From Segatella hominis (lineage in GTDB: Bacteria; Bacteroidota; Bacteroidia; Bacteroidales; Bacteroidaceae): a stretch of DNA of 35,498 bases. The position numbers were made by a program, and so were the translations under genes. The notes beneath the pieces are model-generated. The model was not told where the DNA came from and did no database searches. It saw only the letters and a list, made by a program, of their open reading frames with translations. The stretch is from contig NZ_SGVY01000040.1 in NCBI RefSeq assembly GCF_004535825.1, positions 1 to 35,498 of the forward strand, in the 5' to 3' direction. Positions 24,800 through 34,126 of the stretch are shown here, one piece after another (positions within the stretch are counted from its first letter, which is position 1; each line of letters opens with the position of its first letter).

Positions 24800-25510
24800 T
24801 TATTCCGTGGCCGTAGAACCAGATTCGATGTAGCCCCTCAACAGGTTGACATCCTTTTTGATGTTGTAGGTCTTGCCATCGGCTCCTTTTGCCTTGACCA
24901 GGCAGAAATAGACACCATCTTTCACAGGCTTACCCTTATAGGTGCCATCCCAACCGCCTGCAGGGTCATTCCACTCATAAAGTTTCTGTCCCCAGCGATT
25001 GAAGATATATGCATGAAACTCGGTCAGACTCTGGTATCCGTCTTTCGCCTTGTAGATATCATTAATACCATCGCCGTTTGGTGAGAAGGCATTAGGCATC
25101 TGCAAGAAACTTTCAGAGATGGTAAGAGTGAGAGGAGAATCCTCATTGTTCTGTTCGATAACCTGTCCATCTTTCGTGAATTTGGCATAGAGGATGATGC
25201 GGTGCAGACCTGACTGATTAAATTCAAGATCTGTATTTTCTTCATACCTTATTATATATGGTTCCGTATCGCTGTCGTGATAGATATGCCACTCATAGTA
25301 GGGTGTCCATCCAGAAATGTCTGTTGGGTTTGCCTTGAAAGTTGCCTTGATAGGAGCGGAACCTGAATAGGATGCGTCCTCATTAGTCTCACCATCACTG
25401 GTTGTATAGGTGACTGATGGGGCTATAGATGGTGCATCGTCTGCAAAACTGGTTGTTGCCATGGCAAAAAACACCATCAATAATAATATGAAATTCGTCT
25501 TTATTTTCAT
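24800..25510 (-). CDS. Secreted protein with type IX (type B) C-terminal sorting domain
   Basis: Starting at the ATG at 25510 the protein has 236 residues: a signal peptide (1-23, MKIKTNFILLLMVFFAMATT then SFA before the cleavage site), a PKD-like or Ig-like middle (about 35-130) and a gliding-motility-associated C-terminal domain (TIGR04131/CHU_C) from about 136 with NAFSPNGDGIND (140-151), IFNRWGQKLYEW (169-180) and GVYFCLVKA. That domain directs export through the type IX system. A longer frame starts at 25543, but its extra codons overlap the -7 box at 25530-25537. The passenger is short, so it may be an adhesin-like surface protein; no enzyme domain is seen. Confidence 0.88.
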   Translation of the reverse strand: MKIKTNFILLLMVFFAMATTSFADDAPSIAPSVTYTTSDGETNEDASYSGSAPIKATFKANPTDISGWTPYYEWHIYHDSDTEPYIIRYEENTDLEFNQSGLHRIILYAKFTKDGQVIEQNNEDSPLTLTISESFLQMPNAFSPNGDGINDIYKAKDGYQSLTEFHAYIFNRWGQKLYEWNDPAGGWDGTYKGKPVKDGVYFCLVKAKGADGKTYNIKKDVNLLRGYIESGSTATE

Positions 25511-25529
25511 GTCTTTATGTAAATTTCTG

Positions 25530-25537
25530 CAAAGATA
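25530..25537 (-). promoter_or_regulatory. -7 box of the type IX secreted protein gene
   Basis: TATCTTTG on the minus strand, 19 bp before the ATG at 25510. It supports the shorter start. No exact TTTG -33 box was found. Confidence 0.6.
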
Positions 25538-25582
25538 GCGCAATTTTCTGAATTAGAGTATGGTTGAATGAGAGTTTTTTTG

Positions 25583-25590
25583 TATTTTTG
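25583..25590 (+). promoter_or_regulatory. -7 box of the LysM protein operon
   Basis: TATTTTTG on the plus strand, about 70 bp before the ATG at 25662, back to back with the divergent -7 box at 25530. The -33 region is weak. Confidence 0.55.
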
Positions 25591-25661
25591 CAAATGAAAT
25601 TATAAAATTAAGCAAAAGAAATCATAATTTTGTGGATTAATAACATAAATCAACGAAAAAA

Positions 25662-27026
25662 ATGAAACAAAAAATGAGATACATCTTGTTGGGCATAGGA
25701 TTGATTATTTTCAATGCCTCTGCGTTCTGCCAGACTACTAAATGGCGTGACATTTATACGGTGAAGAAAAAAGATACGATTTTCGGTATTGCCAATAAGT
25801 ATGGACTGAGTCTGCCTGAACTGATGGAAGCTAACCCGGAAATGAAGAAGGAAGGATATATGCTCCAGAAGGGTGCAACCATCTTTATTCCTTTCGAGAA
25901 GAATACTGCTACTACGGCTGGTGCTGCTCAGACTAATGTGGCTCAGAAGCAGGTGGCTCCTCAGAAGAAAGCCAATACGGTGAATGTGGGTGTGATGCTT
26001 CCTCTTCATGATGTAGATGGTGACGGCAAGCGTATGGTGGAGTTCTATCGTGGCATTCTGATGGCTTGCGAAAAGTTGAAGCAGCAAGGTATCTCTACGA
26101 ATATTCATGCCTGGAATGTGCCTATTGATGCGGATATTCGTACTACTTTAGTACAGGAAGGTGCCAATCAGTGTGATCTTATCTTTGGTCCGCTTTATAC
26201 CAAACAGGTGGCTTCATTGGCTGATTTCTGCAAGACCTATGGCATCAAGATGGTGATTCCTTTTTCTATCAATGGTGACCAGGTGGATCGCTGCAAGGAA
26301 ATCTTCCAGGTTTATCAGTCTCCGGAATCGCTCAATGATGCAAGCATCAAGGCTTTCCTAAACCGTTTTAAGAATGTACATCCTATCTTTGTGGATTGCA
26401 ATGACAGTACTTCACGTAAAGGTAACTTTACTTTTGGTCTCCGCAAGGAACTGGAGAAGAGAAAGATTACTTATAGTGTGACCAACGTTAACTCTTCATT
26501 GGAATATTTTGCCAAGGCGTTTGTTCCTTCCAAACAAAATGTAGTGATACTCAATACGGGACGTTCGCCACAACTGACTCAGGTTTTGAATAAGTTGGAT
26601 GAGTTTACCGCCAAGTATCCTGGTGCTGACATCTCCCTCTATGGTTATACCGAGTGGTTGATGTATGCCAAGTACAATCTCGACCGCTTCTATAAATATG
26701 ATACTTATATCCCTTCCACATTCTATTATAATGCAAATTCTGCTAAGACGATAGATTTGGAGAGTAAATACAATACCTGGTTCCATCAACCTATGCAGAT
26801 AGCAATGCCGCGATTTGCCATTACGGGTTATGATCAGGCGATGTTCTTCATTCAGGGTGTCAATAAGTATGGCAAGAATTTCACAGGGCAGATGACGCAG
26901 GTAAATTATACTCCTGTGCAGACTCCTCTGCATTTTGTCAAGACTTCAAAGGGTGGTTACCGTAATCAGATATTACAGTTGATCCATTATACATTCAATC
27001 GTCAGATAGAGGCGGTAACCTATTAA
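25662..27026 (+). CDS. LysM domain protein with periplasmic-binding-like domain
   Basis: The 454-residue protein has a signal peptide (about 1-22, ending SAFC), a LysM domain at about 32-77 (YTVKKKDTIFGIANKYGLSL) and a region from about 108 resembling type 1 periplasmic binding domains (VNVGVMLPLHDVDGDGKRMVEFYRGILMAC, then CDLIFGPLYTKQVASLADFC). The LysM would hold it to peptidoglycan. The second part may bind a ligand or act as a scaffold. Such proteins are frequent in Bacteroidota and of unknown role. It starts an operon with the PorT-like barrel (24 bp) and the MFS gene (15 bp). Confidence 0.85.
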   Translation: MKQKMRYILLGIGLIIFNASAFCQTTKWRDIYTVKKKDTIFGIANKYGLSLPELMEANPEMKKEGYMLQKGATIFIPFEKNTATTAGAAQTNVAQKQVAPQKKANTVNVGVMLPLHDVDGDGKRMVEFYRGILMACEKLKQQGISTNIHAWNVPIDADIRTTLVQEGANQCDLIFGPLYTKQVASLADFCKTYGIKMVIPFSINGDQVDRCKEIFQVYQSPESLNDASIKAFLNRFKNVHPIFVDCNDSTSRKGNFTFGLRKELEKRKITYSVTNVNSSLEYFAKAFVPSKQNVVILNTGRSPQLTQVLNKLDEFTAKYPGADISLYGYTEWLMYAKYNLDRFYKYDTYIPSTFYYNANSAKTIDLESKYNTWFHQPMQIAMPRFAITGYDQAMFFIQGVNKYGKNFTGQMTQVNYTPVQTPLHFVKTSKGGYRNQILQLIHYTFNRQIEAVTY

Positions 27027-27050
27027 ATGTGACATATTAAAGATAAGTAA

Positions 27051-27812
27051 ATGAAAGCAATTAAGATATTGGTGATGTTTCTGATGCTGGGCGGTATGAC
27101 AGCAAAGGCTCAGATCGGAGAACATCGCAATGACTTCTCTATAGGTGTAAATGGTGGTTACTTGATGAGTAGCGTGGGCTTTACTCCCAGTATTCCTCAA
27201 AGCCAACATGGAGGACTGACCGGTGGTTTCTCTTTCAGATATGTTTGCGAGAAATATTTCAAGAGTATCTGCTCTGTCTATGGTGAGGTGAATTTCTCTC
27301 AGGCAGGATGGAAGGAGAAAATTCTGGATATCGAAAATGCACCGGTCATCATCACCAATACGGGTGAACCGATGGCATACGAGCGTACTATCAGTTATGT
27401 TCAGGTTCCCATCTTTGCACATTTAGCATGGGGTAGAGAAACACGTGGACTGAATGTCTTCGTTAACGCGGGTCCTCAGTTCGGATTCTATCTCAGTGAA
27501 TCTACGAAGACCAACTTCGATCCGAAACACCTGCCAGCTACGGATAATGACAGGGTGAACAACATTATGGCGCAGGATACGATGGCTGTGGAGAATAAGT
27601 TTGACTATGGTATAGCTTTAGGCTTAGGTGCAGAATATAGTATCCCGAAGGTAGGACATTTCCTGGCTGAGGCTCGTTATTACTATGGATTGGGCAACAT
27701 CTATGGCTCTTCCAAGAAGGATTTCTTTGGAAAAAGTAATTTCGGTCAGATTGTGTTCAAAGTATCATATCTTTTTGATATCGTAAAAACCAAGGATGTA
27801 AAGAGAAAATAA
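27051..27812 (+). CDS. PorT-like outer-membrane beta-barrel protein
   Basis: The 253-residue protein has a signal peptide (MKAIKILVMFLMLGGMTAKA, 1-20) and the pattern of the OMP_b-brl_2 / PorT family (PF13568): FSIGVNGGYLM, YVQVPIFAHLAWG, LNVFVNAGPQFGFYL and a last strand FGQIVFKVSYLF. It is probably an eight-stranded barrel in the outer membrane. Position after a LysM protein suggests a role in cell-envelope structure. PorT itself takes part in type IX secretion, but many paralogues exist and I would not equate them. Confidence 0.82.
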   Translation: MKAIKILVMFLMLGGMTAKAQIGEHRNDFSIGVNGGYLMSSVGFTPSIPQSQHGGLTGGFSFRYVCEKYFKSICSVYGEVNFSQAGWKEKILDIENAPVIITNTGEPMAYERTISYVQVPIFAHLAWGRETRGLNVFVNAGPQFGFYLSESTKTNFDPKHLPATDNDRVNNIMAQDTMAVENKFDYGIALGLGAEYSIPKVGHFLAEARYYYGLGNIYGSSKKDFFGKSNFGQIVFKVSYLFDIVKTKDVKRK

Positions 27813-27827
27813 TAAATATATAGATTA

Positions 27828-29204
27828 ATGACAACTACAGAAAAATTTCAACAGAAATTGAGCGACTCTAAGTCTGCTCGCTGGTCAGCCTTACTGATCG
27901 TGGCTATCACCATGATGTTTGGCTACTTTTTTACAGACGTAATGTCACCATTGGAGCCGCTTTTGACAGCTGCTAAAGAGGATGGTGGCTTAGGACTCGG
28001 ATGGACATCAGATGAATATGGATTCTTTTCTGGTTCATATGGATTCTTCAATGTGTTTCTTCTGCTCCTATTCTTTGGTGGTATTATCTTGGATAAGTTT
28101 GGCATCCGTTTTACTGGTGTGATTGCTACATTATTGATGTTTGCTGGTGCGTTGGTAAAATGGTATGCGGTTAGCAATCAGTTTACGGGTACTATCGCTG
28201 TGCCTTTCTTTGGTGAATATCAGACCCAAGTGGTACTTGCTTCTACTGGTTTTGCTATTTTCGGTGTAGGTAGTGAGATTTGTGGAGTTACAGTAACCAA
28301 GATACTTGCTAAGTGGTTTACTGGTCACGAAATGGCTTTGGCGATGGGTGTGCAGGTTGCTTTGGCTCGTCTGGGTACAGCTGCAGCCTTGAGTGCTTCT
28401 CTTCCGTTTGCCAAGATGATGGGTAGCGTTTCTGCTTCTGTAGGCTTAGGTCTTGCCTTGCTTTGTGCCGGTATCATGGTTTATCTTGTTTATTGCGTGA
28501 TGGATAAGAAGGAAGATGCATCTGTTGCTGCTGTTGAAACGGAACCGGAAGAGGGATTCAAGTTCTCTGATTTGGCTGGTTTGGTGAAGACTACAGGTTT
28601 CTGGTATGTCGCAGTGCTCTGCCTCATGTTCTATGCAGGTGTGTTCCCATTCCTGAAGTTTGCTACCAAGTTGATGATTTTCAAGTATGGAGTAAGTGAA
28701 GATGTAGCTGGCTTTATTCCAGCTATGCTGCCTTATGGTACTATTATCCTGACTCCACTTTTTGGTAGTATATATGATAAATATGGTAAAGGTGCAACCT
28801 TGATGCTTATCGGCAGTTGTCTCTTGACCTTGGTTCATATCGTATTTGCTTTGCCAATGGATTCATACGTGGTGGCTATCATCATGATGCTTGTCTTAGG
28901 TATTGCTTTCGGATTGGTTCCGTCTGCCATGTGGCCATCCGTACCTAAGATTATTCCGATGAAATTCTTAGGTTCTGCTTATGCTCTTATCTTCTATATT
29001 CAGAATATCGGCTTGGCTCTTGTTCCAGTTTGGATTGGTAAGGTTAATCAGGTTAACACGGCGGCTAATGGCGTGATAGACTATACGGAGACAATGACTA
29101 TCTTTGCCGGTTTCGGTGTAGTGGCTATCTTGATTTCCATTCTTCTTATGCTGGAAGATAAGCGCAAGGGATATGGCTTGCAGAAGCCTAATATCAAGAA
29201 ATAA
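27828..29204 (+). CDS. MFS transporter
   Basis: A 458-residue major facilitator superfamily protein with about 12 membrane spans. Marks include the loop 2-3 motif LDKFGIRFTG, SEICGVTVTKILAKWF with the amphipathic region and, in the second half, SIYDKYGKGATLM, the repeated loop motif. A cytosolic linker rich in Glu/Asp (about 225-245) separates the halves. Substrate unknown; the family includes organic anion and nitrate-type importers. The gene ends an operon with the LysM and PorT-like genes. Confidence 0.9.
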   Translation: MTTTEKFQQKLSDSKSARWSALLIVAITMMFGYFFTDVMSPLEPLLTAAKEDGGLGLGWTSDEYGFFSGSYGFFNVFLLLLFFGGIILDKFGIRFTGVIATLLMFAGALVKWYAVSNQFTGTIAVPFFGEYQTQVVLASTGFAIFGVGSEICGVTVTKILAKWFTGHEMALAMGVQVALARLGTAAALSASLPFAKMMGSVSASVGLGLALLCAGIMVYLVYCVMDKKEDASVAAVETEPEEGFKFSDLAGLVKTTGFWYVAVLCLMFYAGVFPFLKFATKLMIFKYGVSEDVAGFIPAMLPYGTIILTPLFGSIYDKYGKGATLMLIGSCLLTLVHIVFALPMDSYVVAIIMMLVLGIAFGLVPSAMWPSVPKIIPMKFLGSAYALIFYIQNIGLALVPVWIGKVNQVNTAANGVIDYTETMTIFAGFGVVAILISILLMLEDKRKGYGLQKPNIKK

Positions 29205-29253
29205 TTTTTCTCTGATAAGGTCTGCTGATTTTCTGATGCATTTTTTCAGAAAT

Positions 29254-29261
29254 TATATTTG
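29254..29261 (+). promoter_or_regulatory. Possible -7 box of the WG-repeat protein gene
   Basis: TATATTTG on the plus strand, about 92 bp before the ATG. There is no clear -33 box, so the call is weak. Confidence 0.4.
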
Positions 29262-29294
29262 AATGATATTGAGTACTAAATAATTATAAACCCG

Positions 29295-29331
29295 GATGTT
29301 CTCTCATCCTATTGGTGGGATGAGGAACATC
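29295..29331 (+). promoter_or_regulatory. Stable hairpin in the leader of the WG-repeat protein gene
   Basis: GATGTTC (29295-29301) pairs with GAACATC (29325-29331), and CTCATCC (29303-29309) with GGATGAG (29318-29324), with a single bulged T and an 8-nt loop. It ends 22 bp before the start codon. No T-run follows, so it does not look like a Rho-independent terminator of the MFS gene; it may be a translational control element. Confidence 0.55.
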
Positions 29332-29353
29332 TATAAAAAAGAAAGGACTAACC

Positions 29354-30028
29354 ATGAACACGACACCTGAAGCTCTTATAAAAGAGTATGCTGACCCGAT
29401 AGAGCAGCAAGAGATAGACAAGTTCGTCTGTGCAGAAATGGGAAGACAGATTCACCGATATATCAAAGGTATGTCGGGTACTAAAACTGCCATGCTCAAG
29501 TTTGAGGAACGCTTGGCAAGTTTGACCTTGCCGGAGAAAGAAAAGGCGATAGCCAAGTATATTGACTTGAATAGAAAGGCGCTGGATGGCCTTGATTTGA
29601 AGATGATACTGGTTCGCTCTGTAGCTAACTATTGTGATACATTCCAATATATGTTGGAATTTGTCAATGACAAGCGCAAGATGATTTTCTATTATCTTCG
29701 CCTCAAAGAGAAGTATATCCAGTATCATGAGGTATTTGAGCAGAATGGTAAGTTTGGTATGAAGAATCATACGGGTGAGATTATGCTTTCGCCTCAGTAT
29801 GACTTCCTCCGTACTTGCTATATTTACAATGACGACTTGAGCATGATGCCTGTAATAGCAGAAAAGAATGGCAAGATGGGGTTGGTTTATCCTGATGGTA
29901 ATGATACCATTGTTGCAGACTTCCTCTATGATGAGATTTGTTTACGCGATGAATATCCTTATTTTGAAGCTGTCAAGGATGGTATGTCTGGACTGATAGA
30001 TAAGGATGGAAATTTCATCCAGCATTAA
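29354..30028 (+). CDS. WG-repeat-containing protein
   Basis: The 224-residue cytosolic protein has a helical N-terminal half (1-120) and two to three WG (KWG-type) repeats in the second: NGKFGMKNHTGEIMLSPQYDFL (about 133-154), NGKMGLVYPDG and DGMSGLIDKDGNFIQ. WG repeats form beta-sheet folds of unknown function. The gene has a good ribosome-binding site (AAAGGA, 10 nt before the ATG) and is followed by the terminator at 30097-30133 shared with rpoD. Confidence 0.8.
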   Translation: MNTTPEALIKEYADPIEQQEIDKFVCAEMGRQIHRYIKGMSGTKTAMLKFEERLASLTLPEKEKAIAKYIDLNRKALDGLDLKMILVRSVANYCDTFQYMLEFVNDKRKMIFYYLRLKEKYIQYHEVFEQNGKFGMKNHTGEIMLSPQYDFLRTCYIYNDDLSMMPVIAEKNGKMGLVYPDGNDTIVADFLYDEICLRDEYPYFEAVKDGMSGLIDKDGNFIQH

Positions 30029-30096
30029 TTTTCATCCAGCATTAAGGCAAGACTTGATGAAGTAAAAGGAACCCTTTTTAGTTAATAGAGAAATAT

Positions 30097-30133
30097 AAAA
30101 AAGCTTGGCAAATAAATTTTGCCAAGCTTTTTT
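30097..30133. terminator. Bidirectional terminator between the WG-repeat gene and rpoD
   Basis: Arms 30097-30112 and 30118-30133 pair over 16 bp (A-run, GCTTGGC and complements) around a 5-nt loop, flanked by A and T runs so that it terminates from either side. It directly abuts the rpoD stop codon. Confidence 0.92.
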
Positions 30134-31009
30134 TTATCCTAAGTATTTCATGAGAATTTTTATCTTTCCACTGTCGCGAAGCTTCAGAATACTTTTTTCG
30201 CGAATCTGACGTACACGTTCACGGGTGAGATTGAACTCGCTTCCGATTTCTTCCAAGCCTTTCTCATGGCATCCGATGCCATAGCAATAGCAGAGAATAT
30301 CACGCTCACGAGGTTTGAGAACAGCGTCAAGTACGCGCTTCAACTCACTGCTCATTGACTCGAAATCCACCTGCTTGTCTGTACGTGTATCATCACCTGA
30401 TGCCATCACGTCAACCATCGCATTGTCATCATCCTCGCCACCGAATGGAGCATCGATACTCATGTGGTGATTGTCAGCCTTGATGGTCTGGTCAATCTTA
30501 GTTTCCTCCATGTTGGTTATCTTACTCAATTCTGAAACGGATGGCTTGCGCTGATGCTCTTGTTCAAACTTACTAATCTCTGCCTGGATTTTACTCAAAG
30601 CACCTACCTGGTTGAGTGGCAGACGAACAATACGGCTCTGCTCTGCAATAGCCTGAAGGATGCTCTGGCGAATCCACCAAACTGCGTATGAGATAAACTT
30701 AAAACCGCGAGTCTCATCAAATTTCTCAGCAGCCTTTACAAGTCCGATATTTCCCTCATCAATCAAGTCGGTGAGCGAAAGGCCCTGATGCTGGTACTGT
30801 TTTGCTACAGAAACCACGAAGCGGAGGTTGGCTTTCACCAATTTATCTTTAGCACGCTCACCCTCGCGACCGCCTTTGCGAATCTTCTGTGCGAGTTCGA
30901 TCTCCTCATCAATAGAGACCATAGGTTCACGACCAATCTCCACCAAGTACTTATCAAGTGCTTCACTGGAACGGTTGGTTATACTCTTGCTAATCTTAAG
31001 TTGTCTCAT
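30134..31009 (-). CDS. rpoD: Primary sigma factor RpoD (Bacteroidota type)
   Basis: The 291-residue protein is the short Bacteroidota primary sigma factor, without region 1.1. Region 1.2 is at about 17-50 ([20 protein letters not shown]), region 2 at 55-125 with [18 protein letters not shown] and [13 protein letters not shown] (2.4, -7 recognition), region 3 at 130-190, and region 4.2 with [20 protein letters not shown] (about 252-271, helix-turn-helix). It directs RNA polymerase to the TTTG / TAnnTTTG promoters seen in this window. The upstream region has its own -7 box at 31097-31104. Confidence 0.97.
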   Translation of the reverse strand: MRQLKISKSITNRSSEALDKYLVEIGREPMVSIDEEIELAQKIRKGGREGERAKDKLVKANLRFVVSVAKQYQHQGLSLTDLIDEGNIGLVKAAEKFDETRGFKFISYAVWWIRQSILQAIAEQSRIVRLPLNQVGALSKIQAEISKFEQEHQRKPSVSELSKITNMEETKIDQTIKADNHHMSIDAPFGGEDDDNAMVDVMASGDDTRTDKQVDFESMSSELKRVLDAVLKPRERDILCYCYGIGCHEKGLEEIGSEFNLTRERVRQIREKSILKLRDSGKIKILMKYLG

Positions 31010-31096
31010 AAATATTTATCTTTTTACCTGTATTTAATTGTCTATTAAATTATCTGTTTTATTATCGCTGAAACCGATATTACCTGTTTCGGGGTG

Positions 31097-31104
31097 CAAA
31101 ATTA
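31097..31104 (-). promoter_or_regulatory. -7 box of rpoD
   Basis: TAATTTTG on the minus strand, about 88 bp before the ATG. The -33 box is not clear. Confidence 0.55.
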
Positions 31105-31285
31105 CAAAAAAAACTGCAACTTCTTTGTCATATAAACCGAAAAAGTTTGATTTTATTGTGTATCTTTTTGGATATTTTTATTTTTTATCTGGCAGATAAT
31201 TAGTAAAAGAATTGGAAATGTGCCTAAGTTGTTACATGATTTTACAACAAAAGTGAGGTAAAATTGATGAAAATAGTGCATATTG

Positions 31286-31316
31286 TTTGTATATTCAAAG
31301 ATTTTCCGTATCTTTG
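31286..31316 (+). promoter_or_regulatory. Consensus promoter of the POT transporter gene
   Basis: TTTG (31286-31289), exactly 19 nt, TATCTTTG (31309-31316): a full Bacteroidota consensus, about 37 bp before the ATG. Confidence 0.85.
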
Positions 31317-31353
31317 CAAGCTGAAAAACAAGTGAAAAAATAAATAAATTATT

Positions 31354-32868
31354 ATGTTTGAGAATCAACCTAAAGGTCTTTGGACCTTAGCTTTGGCGAA
31401 TACGGGTGAGCGTTTCGGCTATTATACGATGCTTGCTGTCTTCGCTCTGTTTTTGGGTGAGAACTTCGGCTTTGATGCAGGAACAGCATCGGAGATTTAT
31501 ACATGGTTCCTCACCGCAGTGTATTTCTTGCCTCTTTTTGGCGGTATGGCGGCTGATAAGTGGGGGTATAACAAGATGGTTATCATCGGTATCCTCATTA
31601 TGTTCTTAGGCTATTTCTTCCTTGCTATACCTTTGGGTGGAGGAGCTGTGGCTGTGGCTGCTATGGGAGCAGCGCTGTTGCTTGTAAGTTTGGGTACAGG
31701 TTTCTTTAAGGGTAACCTCCAGGTGATGGTCGGCGACCTTTACAATGACCCAAAGTATTCTCAGCATCGCGACTCTGGCTTTTCGCTCTTCTATATGGCT
31801 ATCAACATTGGTGCCTTGTTTGCTCCTACGGCAGCAACCACCATCATGGCTTGGGCGCAGAATGATCTCGGTTACTCCAAGGCAGACTCTTATCATTTCG
31901 CTTTTGCGGTGGCTTGTGTGTCTGTCATCGTTTCCATCTTGATTTACTTCTTGGGTAAGAAGACTTATCAGCAAGTGTTGACTTCTGACAAGAAAAAGGG
32001 TGGCGAGAAGACGGAGGAAGTTGAGGAGATGAGCCCTGCTGAGACCAAGGAGCGCATCATTTGCCTCAGTCTGGTATTCGCTGTGGTTATCTTCTTCTGG
32101 ATGGCTTTCCATCAGAATGGTTTGACCTTGACTTGGTTTGCCGATGAGTTTACTGCTCGTGAGGCTACTGGTATTACAGGTATGGAATTCAATGTATTGA
32201 ACCTTGTTTGGTGCATCTTTATGGTGTTTGGTATCTGCGGTTTGTTGACTGCTCCTAAGGATGCAACAGGTAAGAGCAAATTGACTAATCTTGCGCTCAT
32301 CGTGATTCCTGCAGCTATCTTAGTTTATACTTATATGCAGCACGGCAATGATACAGTGGCTATCGATGCTCCTATCTTCCAGCAGTTCAATCCATGCTTC
32401 GTAGTGGCTTTAACCCCAGTGAGCATTGCTCTCTTTGGATGGTTGGGTAGTATTGGCAAGGAACCTAAGGCTCCTGTTAAGATTGGATTGGGTATGCTTG
32501 TAGCTGCTGTCGCTTATCTCTTGATGACTGTTTCAAGTATTGGACTCCCAGCAACTGATCACCCTAATCATGTGGCTAATGTGTCTCCAAATTTGCTTGT
32601 CAGCACCTATCTCATCTTGACTTTTGCTGAGTTGCTTCTTTCGCCTATTGGTATTTCTTTTGTATCTAAGGTAGCACCTCCTAAGTATAAGGGTATGATT
32701 ATGGGTGGCTGGTTTGTTGCTACCGCTTTTGGTAATAAGTTGGTTTCTATTCCTGGACATATGTGGGATATGCCATTACCTGTAGTATGGGGTACCTTGA
32801 TGGTTATCTGTCTGCTTGCAGCTCTCTTCATCTTCTCTATTATCAAGAAGTTGAATCGTGTAAGTTAA
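31354..32868 (+). CDS. POT family proton-coupled peptide transporter
   Basis: The 504-residue protein is a proton-dependent oligopeptide transporter (PTR2 family) with about 14 hydrophobic segments. The first helix carries ANTGERFGYYTM: the family's E-x-x-E-R-F becomes N16-T-G-E19-R20-F21, so the first Glu is Asn while the second Glu and Arg remain. Further family marks are GGMAADKWGYNK and GTGFFKGNLQVMVGDLY. It imports di- and tripeptides. It ends at a strong convergent terminator hairpin. Confidence 0.92.
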   Translation: MFENQPKGLWTLALANTGERFGYYTMLAVFALFLGENFGFDAGTASEIYTWFLTAVYFLPLFGGMAADKWGYNKMVIIGILIMFLGYFFLAIPLGGGAVAVAAMGAALLLVSLGTGFFKGNLQVMVGDLYNDPKYSQHRDSGFSLFYMAINIGALFAPTAATTIMAWAQNDLGYSKADSYHFAFAVACVSVIVSILIYFLGKKTYQQVLTSDKKKGGEKTEEVEEMSPAETKERIICLSLVFAVVIFFWMAFHQNGLTLTWFADEFTAREATGITGMEFNVLNLVWCIFMVFGICGLLTAPKDATGKSKLTNLALIVIPAAILVYTYMQHGNDTVAIDAPIFQQFNPCFVVALTPVSIALFGWLGSIGKEPKAPVKIGLGMLVAAVAYLLMTVSSIGLPATDHPNHVANVSPNLLVSTYLILTFAELLLSPIGISFVSKVAPPKYKGMIMGGWFVATAFGNKLVSIPGHMWDMPLPVVWGTLMVICLLAALFIFSIIKKLNRVS

Positions 32869-32947
32869 AGGTAAAAAGGTAAAAAGGTAAAAAAGTGAAA
32901 ATGGCATGTTGCTATTTACTTTTTTACCTTTTTACCTTTTTACCTTT
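32867..32947. terminator. Bidirectional terminator built from 8-bp repeats
   Basis: Arms 32867-32896 and 32918-32947 pair perfectly over 30 bp around a 21-nt loop. Each arm is three tandem copies of GGTAAAAA or its complement. It starts at the end of the POT gene and ends at the aroC stop, so it serves both converging genes. The unusually long stem arises from the repeats. Confidence 0.9.
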
Positions 32948-34062
32948 TAAAGTTTTATCGTTTTATTCAAAAGATAATTGTCGAGGATGACCATAGCTGC
33001 CATTGCTTCGACAACAGGTACTGCACGAGGCAGGACACATGGATCATGACGACCACGGGCTTTCAGTAGGGTAGGATTGCCCTCCAGATCTACTGTATGC
33101 TGTTCTGTCAAGATCGTAGCTACGGGTTTGAATGCTATGCGGAAATAGATGTCCTGACCATTGCTGATACCACCTTGGATGCCTCCGCTATGGTTGGTTG
33201 TCGTAGTAACATCCTGTCCGTCAGTAGGAGTAATGGCCTGATGAGTTGTACCTTCCTTGGCAGGAATAAATACATCGTTCTGTTCGCTGCCACGAGTGGT
33301 GACTCCTTCAAATCCTTCTCCATACTCAAATCCCTTGACGGCATTGATACCCAACATGGCTGCACCCAACTGCGCATGCAATTTATCGAATTCCGGTTCA
33401 CCCAAACCAACAGGACAACCCTTGATAACACATGCAATAACTCCTCCAATGGTATCACCTTCAGATTTTACCTTGGCGATGAGATCTTCCATCTGTTTAG
33501 CTTTTTCCTGATCAGGGCAACGTACGATATTGTCTTCGATAGTTGTAAGATCATACTTCCGGTAGTCTCTATCAAGGGCAATATTGCCAACCTGAGATGT
33601 GTATGCGGTGACGCTGATGCCGAGTTGACGCAGTGCCAATTTAGCAAGAGCTCCTCCTACACATCTGGCGATGGTGATACGGGCAGAAGAACGACCTCCG
33701 CCGCGATGGTCGCGGATGCCATATTTCTCATGATAAGTATAGTCTGCATGAGAAGGACGGAACAGACAACGCATGTTCTCATAGTCCTGTGAATGCTGGT
33801 TGGTGTTTCTTACCTCGAATCCGATAGGTGTTCCTGTGGATTTACCCTCGAAAACGCCACTGAGAAACTCCACTTTGTCAGCTTCGTTTCTGGAAGTTGT
33901 AATATGACTTTGTCCTGGTCGGCGACGATTCAGTTCACTCTGAATGAAATCCATATCAATTTCGATGCCAGCAGGGAAGCCGTCAATTACACCGCCTACA
34001 GCTATACCATGGCTTTCGCCAAAAGTGGTAAGCGTGAAGAGATTGCCAAAAGTATTTCTCAT
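32947..34062 (-). CDS. aroC: Chorismate synthase
   Basis: The 371-residue protein converts 5-enolpyruvylshikimate-3-phosphate to chorismate with reduced flavin, the last common step to aromatic amino acids. Conserved marks: FGESHG at 14-19 (active-site His), [33 protein letters not shown] and GGISNGQDI. Length and frame are normal. It converges with the POT gene at the shared terminator. Confidence 0.98.
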   Translation of the reverse strand: MRNTFGNLFTLTTFGESHGIAVGGVIDGFPAGIEIDMDFIQSELNRRRPGQSHITTSRNEADKVEFLSGVFEGKSTGTPIGFEVRNTNQHSQDYENMRCLFRPSHADYTYHEKYGIRDHRGGGRSSARITIARCVGGALAKLALRQLGISVTAYTSQVGNIALDRDYRKYDLTTIEDNIVRCPDQEKAKQMEDLIAKVKSEGDTIGGVIACVIKGCPVGLGEPEFDKLHAQLGAAMLGINAVKGFEYGEGFEGVTTRGSEQNDVFIPAKEGTTHQAITPTDGQDVTTTTNHSGGIQGGISNGQDIYFRIAFKPVATILTEQHTVDLEGNPTLLKARGRHDPCVLPRAVPVVEAMAAMVILDNYLLNKTIKL

Positions 34063-34091
34063 AAAATTATGGGTTTATTGTCATGAAAAAA

Positions 34092-34111
34092 ATGGGGCAT
34101 GAAAGCCCCAT
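34092..34111 (-). terminator. Intrinsic terminator of the SlyD-like gene
   Basis: ATGGGGC (34092-34098) pairs with GCCCCAT (34105-34111), with a 6-nt loop, followed on the minus strand by a T-run (34086-34091). Confidence 0.88.
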
Positions 34112-34126
34112 CTTCATATTGTATGA

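Larger units (their letters stand above)
31010..31353. other. Divergent intergenic region between rpoD and the POT transporter gene
   Basis: It holds the rpoD -7 box (31097-31104) and the POT promoter (31286-31316). A frame on the minus strand in this gap (31153-31368) overlaps the POT promoter and start and has no family similarity, so I treat the region as non-coding. Confidence 0.7.

Noticed and set aside
25511-25543. Longer start for the type IX secreted protein
   Set aside because: The extra codons overlap the -7 box and would put a non-hydrophobic stretch before the signal peptide.
31153-31368. 71-codon minus-strand frame between rpoD and the POT gene
   Set aside because: It covers the POT promoter and start, has low-complexity AT-rich composition and no recognisable family.
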